Shown here in pieces: positions 23,218-31,533 of a stretch of DNA of 54,324 nucleotides. Below the pieces are notes generated by a model. The model searched no databases and was not told where the DNA came from. It saw only the letters and a list, made by a program, of their open reading frames with translations. Where the stretch lies: positions 1 through 54,324 of the forward strand of contig JAFUMO010000005.1 in the NCBI GenBank assembly GCA_017482565.1, in the 5' to 3' direction. A program made the translations under genes and the position numbers. Numbering within the stretch: position 1 is the first letter of the stretch; the number at the start of each line of letters is the position of its first letter. The stretch is from Bacteroidales bacterium (GTDB lineage Bacteria > Bacteroidota > Bacteroidia > Bacteroidales > UBA932).

Positions 23218-24684
23218 ATGAAAAACGGTTTTGACAACGAAAAGTATCTTAGGATACAGTCCGAACATATCAAGAAACGCATTGCCCAGTTCGGCGACAA
23301 GCTCTACCTTGAGTTTGGGGGCAAATTATTTGATGACCACCACGCAAGCCGTGTATTGCCAGGTTTCCTTCCCGACAGCAAACTGCGCATGCTCGTGCAG
23401 CTGAAGGATTATGCTGAGATTGTCCTTGTCATAAGCGCAAGGGACATTGAGAAGAACAAGACCAGGGGAGACCTGGGAATTACCTATGATGAGGATGTGC
23501 TCCGCCTGCGCGGGGAGTTTGAGAAGGTGGGTATGTACAGCGGGGGAGTGGTTATCACGCACTATAACGGCCAGTCCAGCGCCGATGTATACCGCAAGCG
23601 TCTGGAACGGCTTGGAATCAAGGTCTATTACCATTATACCATAGACGGCTACCCTAACAATGTGGCGCTGATAGATTCAGATGAGGGTTTCGGCAAGAAC
23701 GATTTTGTGGAGACTTCACGCCCGCTTGTTGTGGTTACGGCGCCGGGCCCCGGAAGCGGAAAGATGGCCGTGTGTCTCAGCCAGCTCTACAATGAGAACA
23801 AGAGGGGGGTAAAGGCCGGTTATGCAAAGTTTGAGACTTTTCCTGTGTGGAACCTCCCTTTGAAGCACCCTGTGAACCTCGCTTATGAGGCTGCTACAGC
23901 AGACCTCAATGACGTGAACATGATTGACCCGTTCCATCTGGAGGCATATGGCAACATTGTTGTGAACTATAACAGGGATATAGAGATTTTTCCTGTATTG
24001 AACGCCATTTTTGAGGGCATATATGGGGAGAGCCCCTACAAGTCCCCTACAGATATGGGTGTTAACATGATAGGCTTCTGCATGAGTGATGAGGACGTGT
24101 GTTGCAATGCGGCCAGGGAGGAGATAATAAGGAGATATTATTATGCCCTGTGTAACCTTGCCGAGAAGGGGGACAATGAGAATGAGGTGAACAAGATTTC
24201 GCTTATCCTCAAGCAGGCAAAGATAACTACGGAGTACCGCAGGACCACGGTGGCTGCAAAGGAGAGGAAAGAGTTGTCGGGAGTACCATGTGCGGCAATA
24301 GAGCTGCAGGACGGCACAATAATCACATCCCGTACAAGCCCTCTGCTGGGGCCGAGTGCTGCCCTTATAATAAATGCGGCCAAATATCTGGCCGGGATAC
24401 CTCATGGCCTGAAGCTCATCCCTGAAGAGATGATTGAGCCTATCCAGAGGACCAAGGTGGAATACCTGCACGGAAACAATCCGCGCCTGCATACGGATGA
24501 GGTTCTGGTAGCCCTCTCGGTATTGAGCAACAAGGATGAGAATTGCCGCAGGGCTCTTGAGCAGCTCCCTAAGTTCAACGGATGCCAGGTGCATTCAACC
24601 GTGATGCTCAGCGAGGTTGACCGCAAGATATTCAAGAAGCTTGGGGTGGGGCTTACCTGTGACCCTGTGAAGAAAGTGAAGTGA
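23218..24684 (+). CDS. DUF1846 (UPF0371) family protein
   Basis: A 488-residue cytoplasmic protein of the DUF1846 family. The family N-terminus, with a KNGFDNEKYLRIQSEHI-type start, FGDKLYLEFGGKLFDDHHASRVLPGF and a Walker-like APGPGSGKMAVCLSQLY (about residues 177-193), is well conserved. Structures of relatives show a P-loop-like fold, but the biochemical role is not established, so none is assigned. The start at 23218 fits the family; the upstream in-frame ATG at 23158 is before the promoter. It is followed by the S46 peptidase gene with a 35-nt gap and no terminator. Confidence 0.88.
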   Translation: MKNGFDNEKYLRIQSEHIKKRIAQFGDKLYLEFGGKLFDDHHASRVLPGFLPDSKLRMLVQLKDYAEIVLVISARDIEKNKTRGDLGITYDEDVLRLRGEFEKVGMYSGGVVITHYNGQSSADVYRKRLERLGIKVYYHYTIDGYPNNVALIDSDEGFGKNDFVETSRPLVVVTAPGPGSGKMAVCLSQLYNENKRGVKAGYAKFETFPVWNLPLKHPVNLAYEAATADLNDVNMIDPFHLEAYGNIVVNYNRDIEIFPVLNAIFEGIYGESPYKSPTDMGVNMIGFCMSDEDVCCNAAREEIIRRYYYALCNLAEKGDNENEVNKISLILKQAKITTEYRRTTVAAKERKELSGVPCAAIELQDGTIITSRTSPLLGPSAALIINAAKYLAGIPHGLKLIPEEMIEPIQRTKVEYLHGNNPRLHTDEVLVALSVLSNKDENCRRALEQLPKFNGCQVHSTVMLSEVDRKIFKKLGVGLTCDPVKKVK

Positions 24685-24719
24685 CAACAAACCTAAATAA
24701 CTATTTTAAAACCACTTGT

Positions 24720-26738
24720 ATGAAAAAAGTTCTGTTTCTTATTGTTTTTCTAATGGTGGGATCATTCAGCCTCAGAGCAGATGAGGGGATGTGGTTGCCG
24801 TCGGAAATTATCCAAAAGATCAAGGATATGCAGGCAAAGGGCTTCAAGCTCTCGGCCGAGGATATCTATAGTATAAACAACTCATCCCTCAAGGATGCCG
24901 TAGTGCATTTTGGAGGCGGATGTACCGGTGAGATCATCTCAAATGAGGGTCTGCTGATCACAAACCACCACTGCGGTTTCGGACAGATCCAGTCCCACAG
25001 TTCTGTGGAGCATGATTACCTGAGGGACGGCTTCTGGGCAATGACAAGGGCTCAGGAACTTCCTAACCCGGGACTCACCGTTTCATTCCTGGAGTATATG
25101 AAGGATGTCACCGATGATGTGCTCAAAGGGTACAAGAAGGGTATGTCTGAGGAGAAACGTGCAGAGATAGTTGCCAAGAATTCAAAGGCAATTGAGGAGA
25201 AGGCCCTCAAGGAGGGAAAGAGCCTCAGGGCAATGGTACGCGCGCTGTATTATGGTAACCAGTACTATCTGTATGTGTTCAAAGTGTTCTCGGATGTAAG
25301 GCTTGTGGGTGCACCTCCACAGTCAATAGGCAAGTTCGGCGGAGATACTGACAACTGGATGTGGCCAAGGCATACCGGTGATTTCAGCCTCTTCAGGGTT
25401 TATGCTGGTCCCGACAACGAGCCTGCCGCATATTCAGAGGATAATGTCCCTTACAAGCCGAAAAGGTTCTTCAAGATAAATGCCAAAGGAATCAAGGAGG
25501 GTGACTTCACAATGGTATACGGTTTCCCTGGCAGGACAAACGAGTACCTTTTCTCTGATGCTGTGAAATATACAGCGGAGAAATCAAATCCTCACAAGAT
25601 TGCGTTGAGGACACTCCGTCTCAATATCCAGTACAGGGAGATGGCCAAGGACCAGGCGGTGAGGATCAAATATGCTTCAAAGAACGCTTCGGTCTCAAAT
25701 GCCTGGAAGAAATGGCAGGGAGAGGCAAAGGGCATCTTCAGGATGAGGGCAATTGAGAACAAGCAGGAATTTGAAGAGAAGTTCACAAAATGGTCACAGG
25801 GCAAGCCTGAGTACGAAGGGCTGGTTGCAAGGTTCAAGGGACTGTATGCTGCCATTGAGGAACTTTCACTTGTACAGGACTACCAGAATGAGGCCCTTAA
25901 TGCCGTAGAGCTCATTTCGTTTGCCGGCAGGGGCCAGAGGGGTGCGGAGAGATTCTACAAGGATTACTACATGCCTATAGACAAAGAGTCTTTTGTAGCC
26001 CTCTACAAGGCATACGACAATAACATAGATGACAAATACAAGTCACCTTACTTCAAGGAGCAGCTTCAGAAGTTCGGCACAGTTGAGGCCTGGGCTGATG
26101 CAATATTCACTGAAAAGCCAAATCTGGAGCTGGCAGCTGAAATATACAATGAGACAAACAAATATTTCAGGGAGAACTACAAGCCTGTACTTGATTCTGT
26201 AAACAAGGAGATCACCCTGCTTTACCGTACATATATGATGGGCCAGATGGAATACAACAAGGCCAACAGGGGTACAAAGGTATTCTATCCTGATGCAAAC
26301 TCAACCCTAAGGGTTGCGTACGGCCAGGTTAAGGGGTACTCGCCTTCAGATGCAGTATACTATACACCTGTATCAACACTGGACGGCGTGATTGAGAAGG
26401 ACAATCCTGAGATTTATGACTACAATATACCTCAGAAGCTCCGTGACATCCACGCAGCCAAGGATTATGGCGAATGGGAGGTTGACGGTTCTGTTCCTGT
26501 GGCATTCATTGCCACAAACCACACTACAGGAGGAAACTCGGGAAGCCCTGTCCTCGATGCGGAGGGCAATCTCATTGGAGTAAACTTCGACCGCGTTTGG
26601 GAAGGAACCATGAGCGATGTTGTGTATGATCCTGAGGTGTGCCGCAACATATCGTTGGACATCAGGTTCGCATTGTTTGTAATTGATCGTCTTGCAGGTG
26701 CAAATCATCTGCTTGAAGAGATGGAGATATTGAAATAG
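24720..26738 (+). CDS. dpp11: S46-family dipeptidyl-peptidase, DPP11 type
   Basis: A 672-residue exported serine peptidase that removes dipeptides from oligopeptide N-termini in the periplasm. Residues 1-20 form a signal peptide. The catalytic region has TNHHCGF (His83/84), the DNWMWPRHTGDFS segment with the Asp, and the nucleophile Ser607 in TTGGNSGSPV. Specificity in the family is set by a residue 18 positions after the serine: Gly in DPP7, Arg in DPP11. Here it is Arg625 in NFDRVWEGTMSD, so cleavage after Asp/Glu at P1 is predicted. The start is the ATG that begins the signal peptide. Peptide use of this kind is typical of amino-acid-fermenting Bacteroidales. Confidence 0.9.
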   Translation: MKKVLFLIVFLMVGSFSLRADEGMWLPSEIIQKIKDMQAKGFKLSAEDIYSINNSSLKDAVVHFGGGCTGEIISNEGLLITNHHCGFGQIQSHSSVEHDYLRDGFWAMTRAQELPNPGLTVSFLEYMKDVTDDVLKGYKKGMSEEKRAEIVAKNSKAIEEKALKEGKSLRAMVRALYYGNQYYLYVFKVFSDVRLVGAPPQSIGKFGGDTDNWMWPRHTGDFSLFRVYAGPDNEPAAYSEDNVPYKPKRFFKINAKGIKEGDFTMVYGFPGRTNEYLFSDAVKYTAEKSNPHKIALRTLRLNIQYREMAKDQAVRIKYASKNASVSNAWKKWQGEAKGIFRMRAIENKQEFEEKFTKWSQGKPEYEGLVARFKGLYAAIEELSLVQDYQNEALNAVELISFAGRGQRGAERFYKDYYMPIDKESFVALYKAYDNNIDDKYKSPYFKEQLQKFGTVEAWADAIFTEKPNLELAAEIYNETNKYFRENYKPVLDSVNKEITLLYRTYMMGQMEYNKANRGTKVFYPDANSTLRVAYGQVKGYSPSDAVYYTPVSTLDGVIEKDNPEIYDYNIPQKLRDIHAAKDYGEWEVDGSVPVAFIATNHTTGGNSGSPVLDAEGNLIGVNFDRVWEGTMSDVVYDPEVCRNISLDIRFALFVIDRLAGANHLLEEMEILK

Positions 26739-26760
26739 TGCGCCATTGCACAGAAACAAT

Positions 26761-26800
26761 GAAGCCCCATCACCTGTGACGGGGCTTCATTGTTGTTATT
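26761..26800. terminator. Hairpin terminator between convergent genes
   Basis: GAAGCCCC (26761-26768) pairs perfectly with GGGGCTTC (26781-26788), extended inward by TCAC/GTGA. The T-rich stretch TTGTTGTTATT follows on the plus strand; on the minus strand the exit sequence reads ATTGTTTCTG. It serves the peptidase gene and possibly also the RRM gene. Confidence 0.7.
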
Positions 26801-26813
26801 GGAGGGCGGTGCA

Positions 26814-27071
26814 TTATTCCTGCTTGTGCTGGCTGGTGTTGGCAACAGCTACATTGATTATGCGGCCCATGTGTTCGCTGCCGTTAAGTGCAGCTATTGC
26901 TGCCATGGCTTCCTCTTCATTGTCCATCTCCACAAATCCGTATCCTTTGGATCTGCGGGTTACTTTGTCATGGATGATTCTGGTAGATGAAACTTCCCCG
27001 TATGGGGCAAACATTTGAGCCAAGTCGTCCTTTCTGGCCTTAAAGCTCAAACTTGAGACAAAAATATTCAT
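26814..27071 (-). CDS. RRM-domain RNA-binding protein
   Basis: An 85-residue protein that is essentially one RNA recognition motif. RNP2 is IFVSSL (residues 3-8) and RNP1 is KGYGFVEM (residues 42-49), with the aromatic residues for RNA stacking in place, followed by MGRIINVAVAN. Small single-RRM proteins are common in Bacteroidota and are thought to act on mRNA or sRNA, but individual targets are not known. It has its own promoter and no same-strand partner, since ComEC is upstream behind a separate gap. Confidence 0.93.
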   Translation of the reverse strand: MNIFVSSLSFKARKDDLAQMFAPYGEVSSTRIIHDKVTRRSKGYGFVEMDNEEEAMAAIAALNGSEHMGRIINVAVANTSQHKQE

Positions 27072-27100
27072 GTTTATTCAGGTTTATAGGTATTTCCTTA

Positions 27101-27131
27101 CAAAGCTAAACAAATAAAGCCAATTTTCAAA
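27101..27131 (-). promoter_or_regulatory. Promoter of the RRM protein gene
   Basis: Minus strand: TTTG at 27128-27131, a 19-nt spacer, then TAGCTTTG at 27101-27108, both consensus matches. The leader is about 25 nt. Confidence 0.65.
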
Positions 27132-27137
27132 TATCCC

Positions 27138-28226
27138 TCAACCGGAAATGTAGCCTACAGATGCATTCAGAAGCCTTATTGTGAATTCCAATGCCTCTGC
27201 TGCAAAATCTCCCGCAACAGGTATCCAATGGAGTGCAGCAGCTGCAACTGCCAGGTAAAGTATTGCTGTTGCGGCAGGTACGGCAACAATGTTTGCCAGC
27301 AGGAACCACTCCGGAACATTCCCGAAATAGTAAAGCACAAGAGGCAACGTGGTTATCTGGCAGCACACGGAGATTGAAACGGAATCCCATATTTTTCCTG
27401 CTGCCCATACAATGCCTTTTCCCACGGGCAGTTGCAGGGAAATGTGTTTGTATGCAGTCCTGCATGTGGGGTAGATTACTGCTATCCCAATTACAGCCGA
27501 GTAAGAGAGCTGGAACCCAATATCCCTTATCTGCAGCGGGTCAATGATGCATATGATCATGGCGGAGAGGAACATTGCATCCCATTTGCCTGCCTGCCTG
27601 AAGCTGAGTCCTGCAATCTTGTATATGAAGATCATGAATGAGGCCCTCATTACCGAAGGAGAGGCACCTGTAAAGAGGGCATACCCGAATATGATTCCCA
27701 TTGCAAGGATATTCCTGAGCATGTTTCCCCATGGGATGAGGCACAATATGGAGAGGCATCTGTATATTATGGCAAAGAGTATCCCTATGTGTAGTCCCGA
27801 CAGTGCCAGTACATGCATTGCCCCAGCCCTGGAGTACTCCTGCCTGAGCTCCCTCTCCATAAGTCCCTTGTCTCCGATTATAAGTGCGCACAGTGTGGCG
27901 TGTTCTTCCTTGCCGGGAACGATGGATGCAAGATGCACAGTTGCCCTGGAGCGCATTTCACTGCATTTTCCGGATACTGCTGCTGCAATCCTCCCCTCGG
28001 GAAGCCCGCTCCCTTTTGACGCCAGTGTGGCAGCACAGGCACCTGCCATGAAAATGGCTGAATGTGCGGTGAAGAGAAACAGTATGCACCTCTTTCTTGT
28101 TATGTATGATATTGCAAGGAGGGGGAGGGTAAGGAAGATTGTGTTGTATGGGGGCATCCCAAAAACCAGTGCGGCACAAATGCCGGCCAGGTATGCTGCG
28201 GAATATGTTATAGCCCCTCTCTCCAT
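27138..28226 (-). CDS. Short ComEC/Rec2-family membrane protein
   Basis: A 362-residue polytopic protein carrying the competence domain of ComEC, the channel for DNA uptake. The signature HVLALSGLHIG is at residues 138-148, followed by RASFMIFIYKIAG and DIGFQLSYSAVIGI, typical of the family. The chain ends about 10 residues after the last membrane segment (LLNASVGYISG). There is no C-terminal metallo-beta-lactamase domain, and the soluble OB-like part near residues 75-100 is very short. Most ComEC proteins are about twice as long. No continuing frame follows the stop, so this is either a reduced form or a truncated gene. The promoter is not obvious; the ATG at 28226 faces that of the lipid kinase. 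Confidence 0.8.
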   Translation of the reverse strand: MERGAITYSAAYLAGICAALVFGMPPYNTIFLTLPLLAISYITRKRCILFLFTAHSAIFMAGACAATLASKGSGLPEGRIAAAVSGKCSEMRSRATVHLASIVPGKEEHATLCALIIGDKGLMERELRQEYSRAGAMHVLALSGLHIGILFAIIYRCLSILCLIPWGNMLRNILAMGIIFGYALFTGASPSVMRASFMIFIYKIAGLSFRQAGKWDAMFLSAMIICIIDPLQIRDIGFQLSYSAVIGIAVIYPTCRTAYKHISLQLPVGKGIVWAAGKIWDSVSISVCCQITTLPLVLYYFGNVPEWFLLANIVAVPAATAILYLAVAAAALHWIPVAGDFAAEALEFTIRLLNASVGYISG

Positions 28227-28240
28227 CCCCTCGGTAATTT

Positions 28241-28273
28241 TTTGTTAAAAATAGCTATTTTGGAGTATATTTG
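28241..28273 (+). promoter_or_regulatory. Promoter of the lipid kinase, abutting the start codon
   Basis: TTTG at 28241-28244, a 21-nt spacer, then TATATTTG at 28266-28273. The ATG at 28279 is 5 nt after the box, so the mRNA is probably leaderless. Confidence 0.65.
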
Positions 28274-28278
28274 CAAAT

Positions 28279-29313
28279 ATGAAAAAAGTGGCGTTTATAT
28301 TGAATCCCGTTTCCGGGACAAGGCGTAAAAGTGCCATATTGGAGTATGTGAAGAGGGCGTTTGCCCTGCATAAGGACTATCAGGCAGAGTTCTACCGTAC
28401 AACATCTGTTGGGGATGCATGCAGGGCTGCAAGGGAATTTGTCGGGAAGAATTTTGACATTGTTGTGGCCATAGGAGGGGACGGTACTGTGAATGAGGTG
28501 GCCGAGGGGCTTATCAACAGCAGTGTGAAGCTTGGTATCATACCTGTGGGTTCCGGTAATGGGCTGGCCAGGCATCTGAGTATTCCAATGTCGTACCAGA
28601 GGGCTGTGGATGCCATTTTTGAAGGGAATTGCCAATATATAGATGCAGGCATGATTAACGGCAAGGTATTCTTCTGTACAGCCGGAGTGGGCTTTGATGC
28701 CGTGGTGGGCAACAAGTTCAACAGTGCCCCTTCCAGAGGCCTCAAGACATATATGGAGTTCTGTGCCAAGGAATACATGAAATACACGCCGGAGGAGTAT
28801 GAGATCCATCTCCTTGGAAACAGCTTCAGGCAGAAGGCATTTCTGATTACATTCGCAAACAGTTCCCAGTGGGGGAACAATGCCGTGATTGCACCGGATG
28901 CAAATATCTCGGACGGGATGATGGATGTGGTGATATGGCGGGAGGCCCCCAAGGTTACCGTTCCGCTCCTTACAATGGAGCTTTTCCTGCGTACTATCAA
29001 GTACTCGGAATTCATTGATACATACAGATGTCGTGAACTTACAATCATAAGGGAGCATGAGGGGCTGATCCAGTTTGACGGAGAGAGCATGATGATGGGG
29101 CGGGAGCTGAATCTTTCAGTAATCCATAAGGCGGTACAGGTGGTTGTGCCGGCGGAGTGGAATCCTATCCCGCAGTTTATGGAGATGATGCCCCAGCACC
29201 TGAAGGAGATGTTCCCGCAACAGCTGAAGGACATGGTGCCGCAGCAGTTGAAGGACATGGTGCCTCAGCAGATAAGGGACATTGTCCCCAAGTTGAAGGA
29301 TATGGTGAAATAA
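28279..29313 (+). CDS. Diacylglycerol kinase-family lipid kinase (YegS/DgkB-like) with C-terminal repeat
   Basis: A 344-residue kinase. Residues 1-about 135 are the DAGK catalytic domain: LNPVSG near the start, GGDGTVNEVAEGL (about 64-76) and GIIPVGSGNGLARHL (about 87-101). The C-terminal beta-rich domain includes QFDGE (near residue 263), where the catalytic acid lies in this family. Such enzymes phosphorylate diacylglycerol or other long-chain lipids at the inner membrane. Unusually, residues 305-344 form a run of five eight-residue units. The next gene, ackA, has its own promoter. Confidence 0.88.
   Translation: MKKVAFILNPVSGTRRKSAILEYVKRAFALHKDYQAEFYRTTSVGDACRAAREFVGKNFDIVVAIGGDGTVNEVAEGLINSSVKLGIIPVGSGNGLARHLSIPMSYQRAVDAIFEGNCQYIDAGMINGKVFFCTAGVGFDAVVGNKFNSAPSRGLKTYMEFCAKEYMKYTPEEYEIHLLGNSFRQKAFLITFANSSQWGNNAVIAPDANISDGMMDVVIWREAPKVTVPLLTMELFLRTIKYSEFIDTYRCRELTIIREHEGLIQFDGESMMMGRELNLSVIHKAVQVVVPAEWNPIPQFMEMMPQHLKEMFPQQLKDMVPQQLKDMVPQQIRDIVPKLKDMVK
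29191..29310 (+). repeat. Coding tandem repeat of five 24-bp units (octad PQQLKDMV)
   Basis: The end of the lipid kinase encodes PQHLKEMF, PQQLKDMV, PQQLKDMV, PQQIRDIV and PKLKDMVK. The units are similar also at DNA level, such as two copies of CAGCAGTTGAAGGACATGGT-like sequence. Leu, Met, Val and Ile alternate with Lys, Asp and Gln, giving an amphipathic pattern. Confidence 0.9.
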
Positions 29314-29339
29314 AATGATGGAATGGAGCAAAAAATGAT

Positions 29340-29347
29340 TATATTTG
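29340..29347 (+). promoter_or_regulatory. -7 box of the ackA-ptb-buk unit
   Basis: TATATTTG, exact TAnnTTTG, 47 nt upstream of the ackA ATG. No clear -33. Confidence 0.5.
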
Positions 29348-29394
29348 TTTCCATTCTTAACTGACATTATAAATAATTAAATATACTGTTTCGT

Positions 29395-30600
29395 ATGATC
29401 ATTCTTGTATTGAATTGCGGAAGTTCTTCGTTGAAATACCAGGTATTGGACATGAAGAACGGGTCCGAGTATTCTCTCCTTGCCAAAGGACTTGTTGAGA
29501 GGATTGGTCTTGAGATGGGCGAGATAACCCACAGGGTACCTGAGAAAGACAAATATGTAATTGAGAAACCTGTTCCTGACCATACAGAGGGCATCAAGAG
29601 TGTCCTTGACCTTCTTGTTGACGGGGAGCACGGTGTATTGGGATCATTGTCTGAGATCAATGCAGTAGGCCACAGGGTGGCTCATGGCGGTGACCTCTTC
29701 AGTTCAAGTGCAGTAATCCATAGTGAGGTTATTGAGGGCATCCGGAAATGCTGCGAGCTCGCACCGCTCCATAACCCTGCAAACCTTCTCGGCATCATGG
29801 CAGTGCGCTCGCTCATGCCTGAAATTCCTCAGGTTGCAGTATTTGACACTTCATTCCACCAGACAATGCCTGAGTATGCATACATGTATGCAATTCCATA
29901 CGAGTACTATGTAAGGGATAAGGTGAGGAGGTACGGCTTCCACGGTACAAGCCACAAGTTCGTTGCAGAGAAGTCTGCAAAGCTTGCAGGGCTTGATTTC
30001 AACAATTCAAAGATAATCACATGCCATTTGGGCAACGGTGGTTCAGTGACAGCAATCTGCAACGGCAAGTCAGTTGACACATCAATGGGCTTTACCCCTG
30101 TTGAAGGTGTTGTGATGGGTACACGTTGCGGTAACATTGATGCGGGGCTTGTAACATACCTCCAGAACAAATATGACCTTGATGTAAAGGGGATCAATGA
30201 TGTACTCAACAAAAAGAGCGGATTCCTCGGCGTTTCCGGTGTCTCATCTGATGCAAGGGACATTGAGGCTGCTGCAGAGGCCGGCAACGCAAGGGCACAG
30301 CTTGCACTTGACATGTTCAGGTACGGCGTACGCAAATATATAGGTGCCTATGCGGCTGCAATGAACGGAGTTGACCTCATAGTATTTACAGGCGGTATAG
30401 GTGAGAATGATGCTGCAGTAAGGGAGAGCGTATGTACTGGATGCTCATTCCTTGGCATTGATTTTGACAAGGAGGCAAACAATGTGAGGGGGCAGGACAC
30501 TATCCTTACAAAACCGGGCTCAAAGGTTGTTGTCACCACAGTTACAACAAACGAGGAGCTTGTGATTGCACAGGAAACAATGAGACTGACTACAAAATAA
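29395..30600 (+). CDS. ackA: Acetate kinase
   Basis: A 401-residue enzyme that transfers phosphate between acetyl phosphate and ADP, making ATP in fermentation. The ASKHA-fold motifs are clear: LNCGSSSLKYQV (residues 6-17), HRVAHGG, FDTSFHQTMP, and the catalytic His with HLGNGGSVTAI; VFTGGIGEN near the C-terminus completes the acetokinase signature. Length is normal. A phosphate butyryltransferase follows after 25 nt, not the usual phosphotransacetylase. Confidence 0.96.
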   Translation: MIILVLNCGSSSLKYQVLDMKNGSEYSLLAKGLVERIGLEMGEITHRVPEKDKYVIEKPVPDHTEGIKSVLDLLVDGEHGVLGSLSEINAVGHRVAHGGDLFSSSAVIHSEVIEGIRKCCELAPLHNPANLLGIMAVRSLMPEIPQVAVFDTSFHQTMPEYAYMYAIPYEYYVRDKVRRYGFHGTSHKFVAEKSAKLAGLDFNNSKIITCHLGNGGSVTAICNGKSVDTSMGFTPVEGVVMGTRCGNIDAGLVTYLQNKYDLDVKGINDVLNKKSGFLGVSGVSSDARDIEAAAEAGNARAQLALDMFRYGVRKYIGAYAAAMNGVDLIVFTGGIGENDAAVRESVCTGCSFLGIDFDKEANNVRGQDTILTKPGSKVVVTTVTTNEELVIAQETMRLTTK

Positions 30601-30625
30601 CAACACAATAAATTATTTATATATT

Positions 30626-31531
30626 ATGATTACCAATTTTGACCAGATGTTTGAGCAGTTGCGCTCAAAACCAAGAAAAAGGCTAGTTGCAGCATGGGCT
30701 GTGGATGACCACACCATCAGCGCAGTTTATATGGCTGTTGAGGCAGGTATCGTTGAGGGTATCCTGGTTGGTGACGAGGCCATGATCCAGAAAGTTTGTC
30801 AGGAGCACAACTATGACCTGTCAAAACTTACAGTGGTAAACAATCCTAATGAGCTCAAGTCAATTGCACAGGCTGTTGATATGGTAAATGCAGGTGAGGC
30901 TGACATCCTCATGAAGGGTCTCTGCTCAACTGACAAATATATGAGAGGTATCCTCAACAAGGAGAAGGGCCTCCTTCCTCCTAAGGCTGTATTGAGCCAC
31001 GTATGTGTAGTACAGCATCCTGAGTACCACAAGCTCCTTGTAATTTCAGACATTGCAGTTATCCCTGCACCGGACTTGAAGCAGAAACAGGCAATGATCA
31101 ACTATACCGTAAATACAGCCAAGGCTCTGGGCGTGGAGAAACCAAAAGTTGCAATGATTACAGCAACTGAGCAGATGCTCCCTGGCATGCCTGCATGCGT
31201 TGAGGCTGCTATGCTTGCAAAAATGTCTGAGAGAGGCCAGATTTCAGGTTGCGTAGTTGACGGACCTTTGGCATTGGATGTTGCCATCTGCAAGGAGGCT
31301 GCCCAGATCAAGAAACTTAAGAGTGAGGTTGCAGGTGATGCAGATTGCCTTGTATTCCCTAACATTGAGTCAGCAAACGTATTCTACAAGCTTGCCGGCC
31401 ACTTCAGCCCGGGCGTGAGAATGGCTGCAATGGTTGCAGGTGCAAAGGCTCCATGCGTATTGTCAAGCCGTGCAGACAGCACAGAGGTAAAACTTAACTC
31501 AATTGCTTTGGCAGCCCTAACTGCAAAATAA
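30626..31531 (+). CDS. ptb: Phosphate butyryltransferase-family enzyme
   Basis: A 301-residue phosphate acyltransferase (PTA/PTB family) that exchanges CoA for phosphate on an acyl-CoA. It is the short form without regulatory or hydratase domains. Motifs include DILMKGLCSTDKYMRGILN, SDIAVIPAPDLKQKQAMINYTV, GCVVDGPLALDVAI and FPNIESANVFYK. The gene pair with buk (2 nt apart) makes butyryl-CoA, or the branched isobutyryl-/isovaleryl-CoA from amino acids, the likely substrates. Whether it also serves acetyl-CoA for the neighbouring AckA cannot be judged from sequence. Confidence 0.9.
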   Translation: MITNFDQMFEQLRSKPRKRLVAAWAVDDHTISAVYMAVEAGIVEGILVGDEAMIQKVCQEHNYDLSKLTVVNNPNELKSIAQAVDMVNAGEADILMKGLCSTDKYMRGILNKEKGLLPPKAVLSHVCVVQHPEYHKLLVISDIAVIPAPDLKQKQAMINYTVNTAKALGVEKPKVAMITATEQMLPGMPACVEAAMLAKMSERGQISGCVVDGPLALDVAICKEAAQIKKLKSEVAGDADCLVFPNIESANVFYKLAGHFSPGVRMAAMVAGAKAPCVLSSRADSTEVKLNSIALAALTAK

Positions 31532-31533
31532 TT

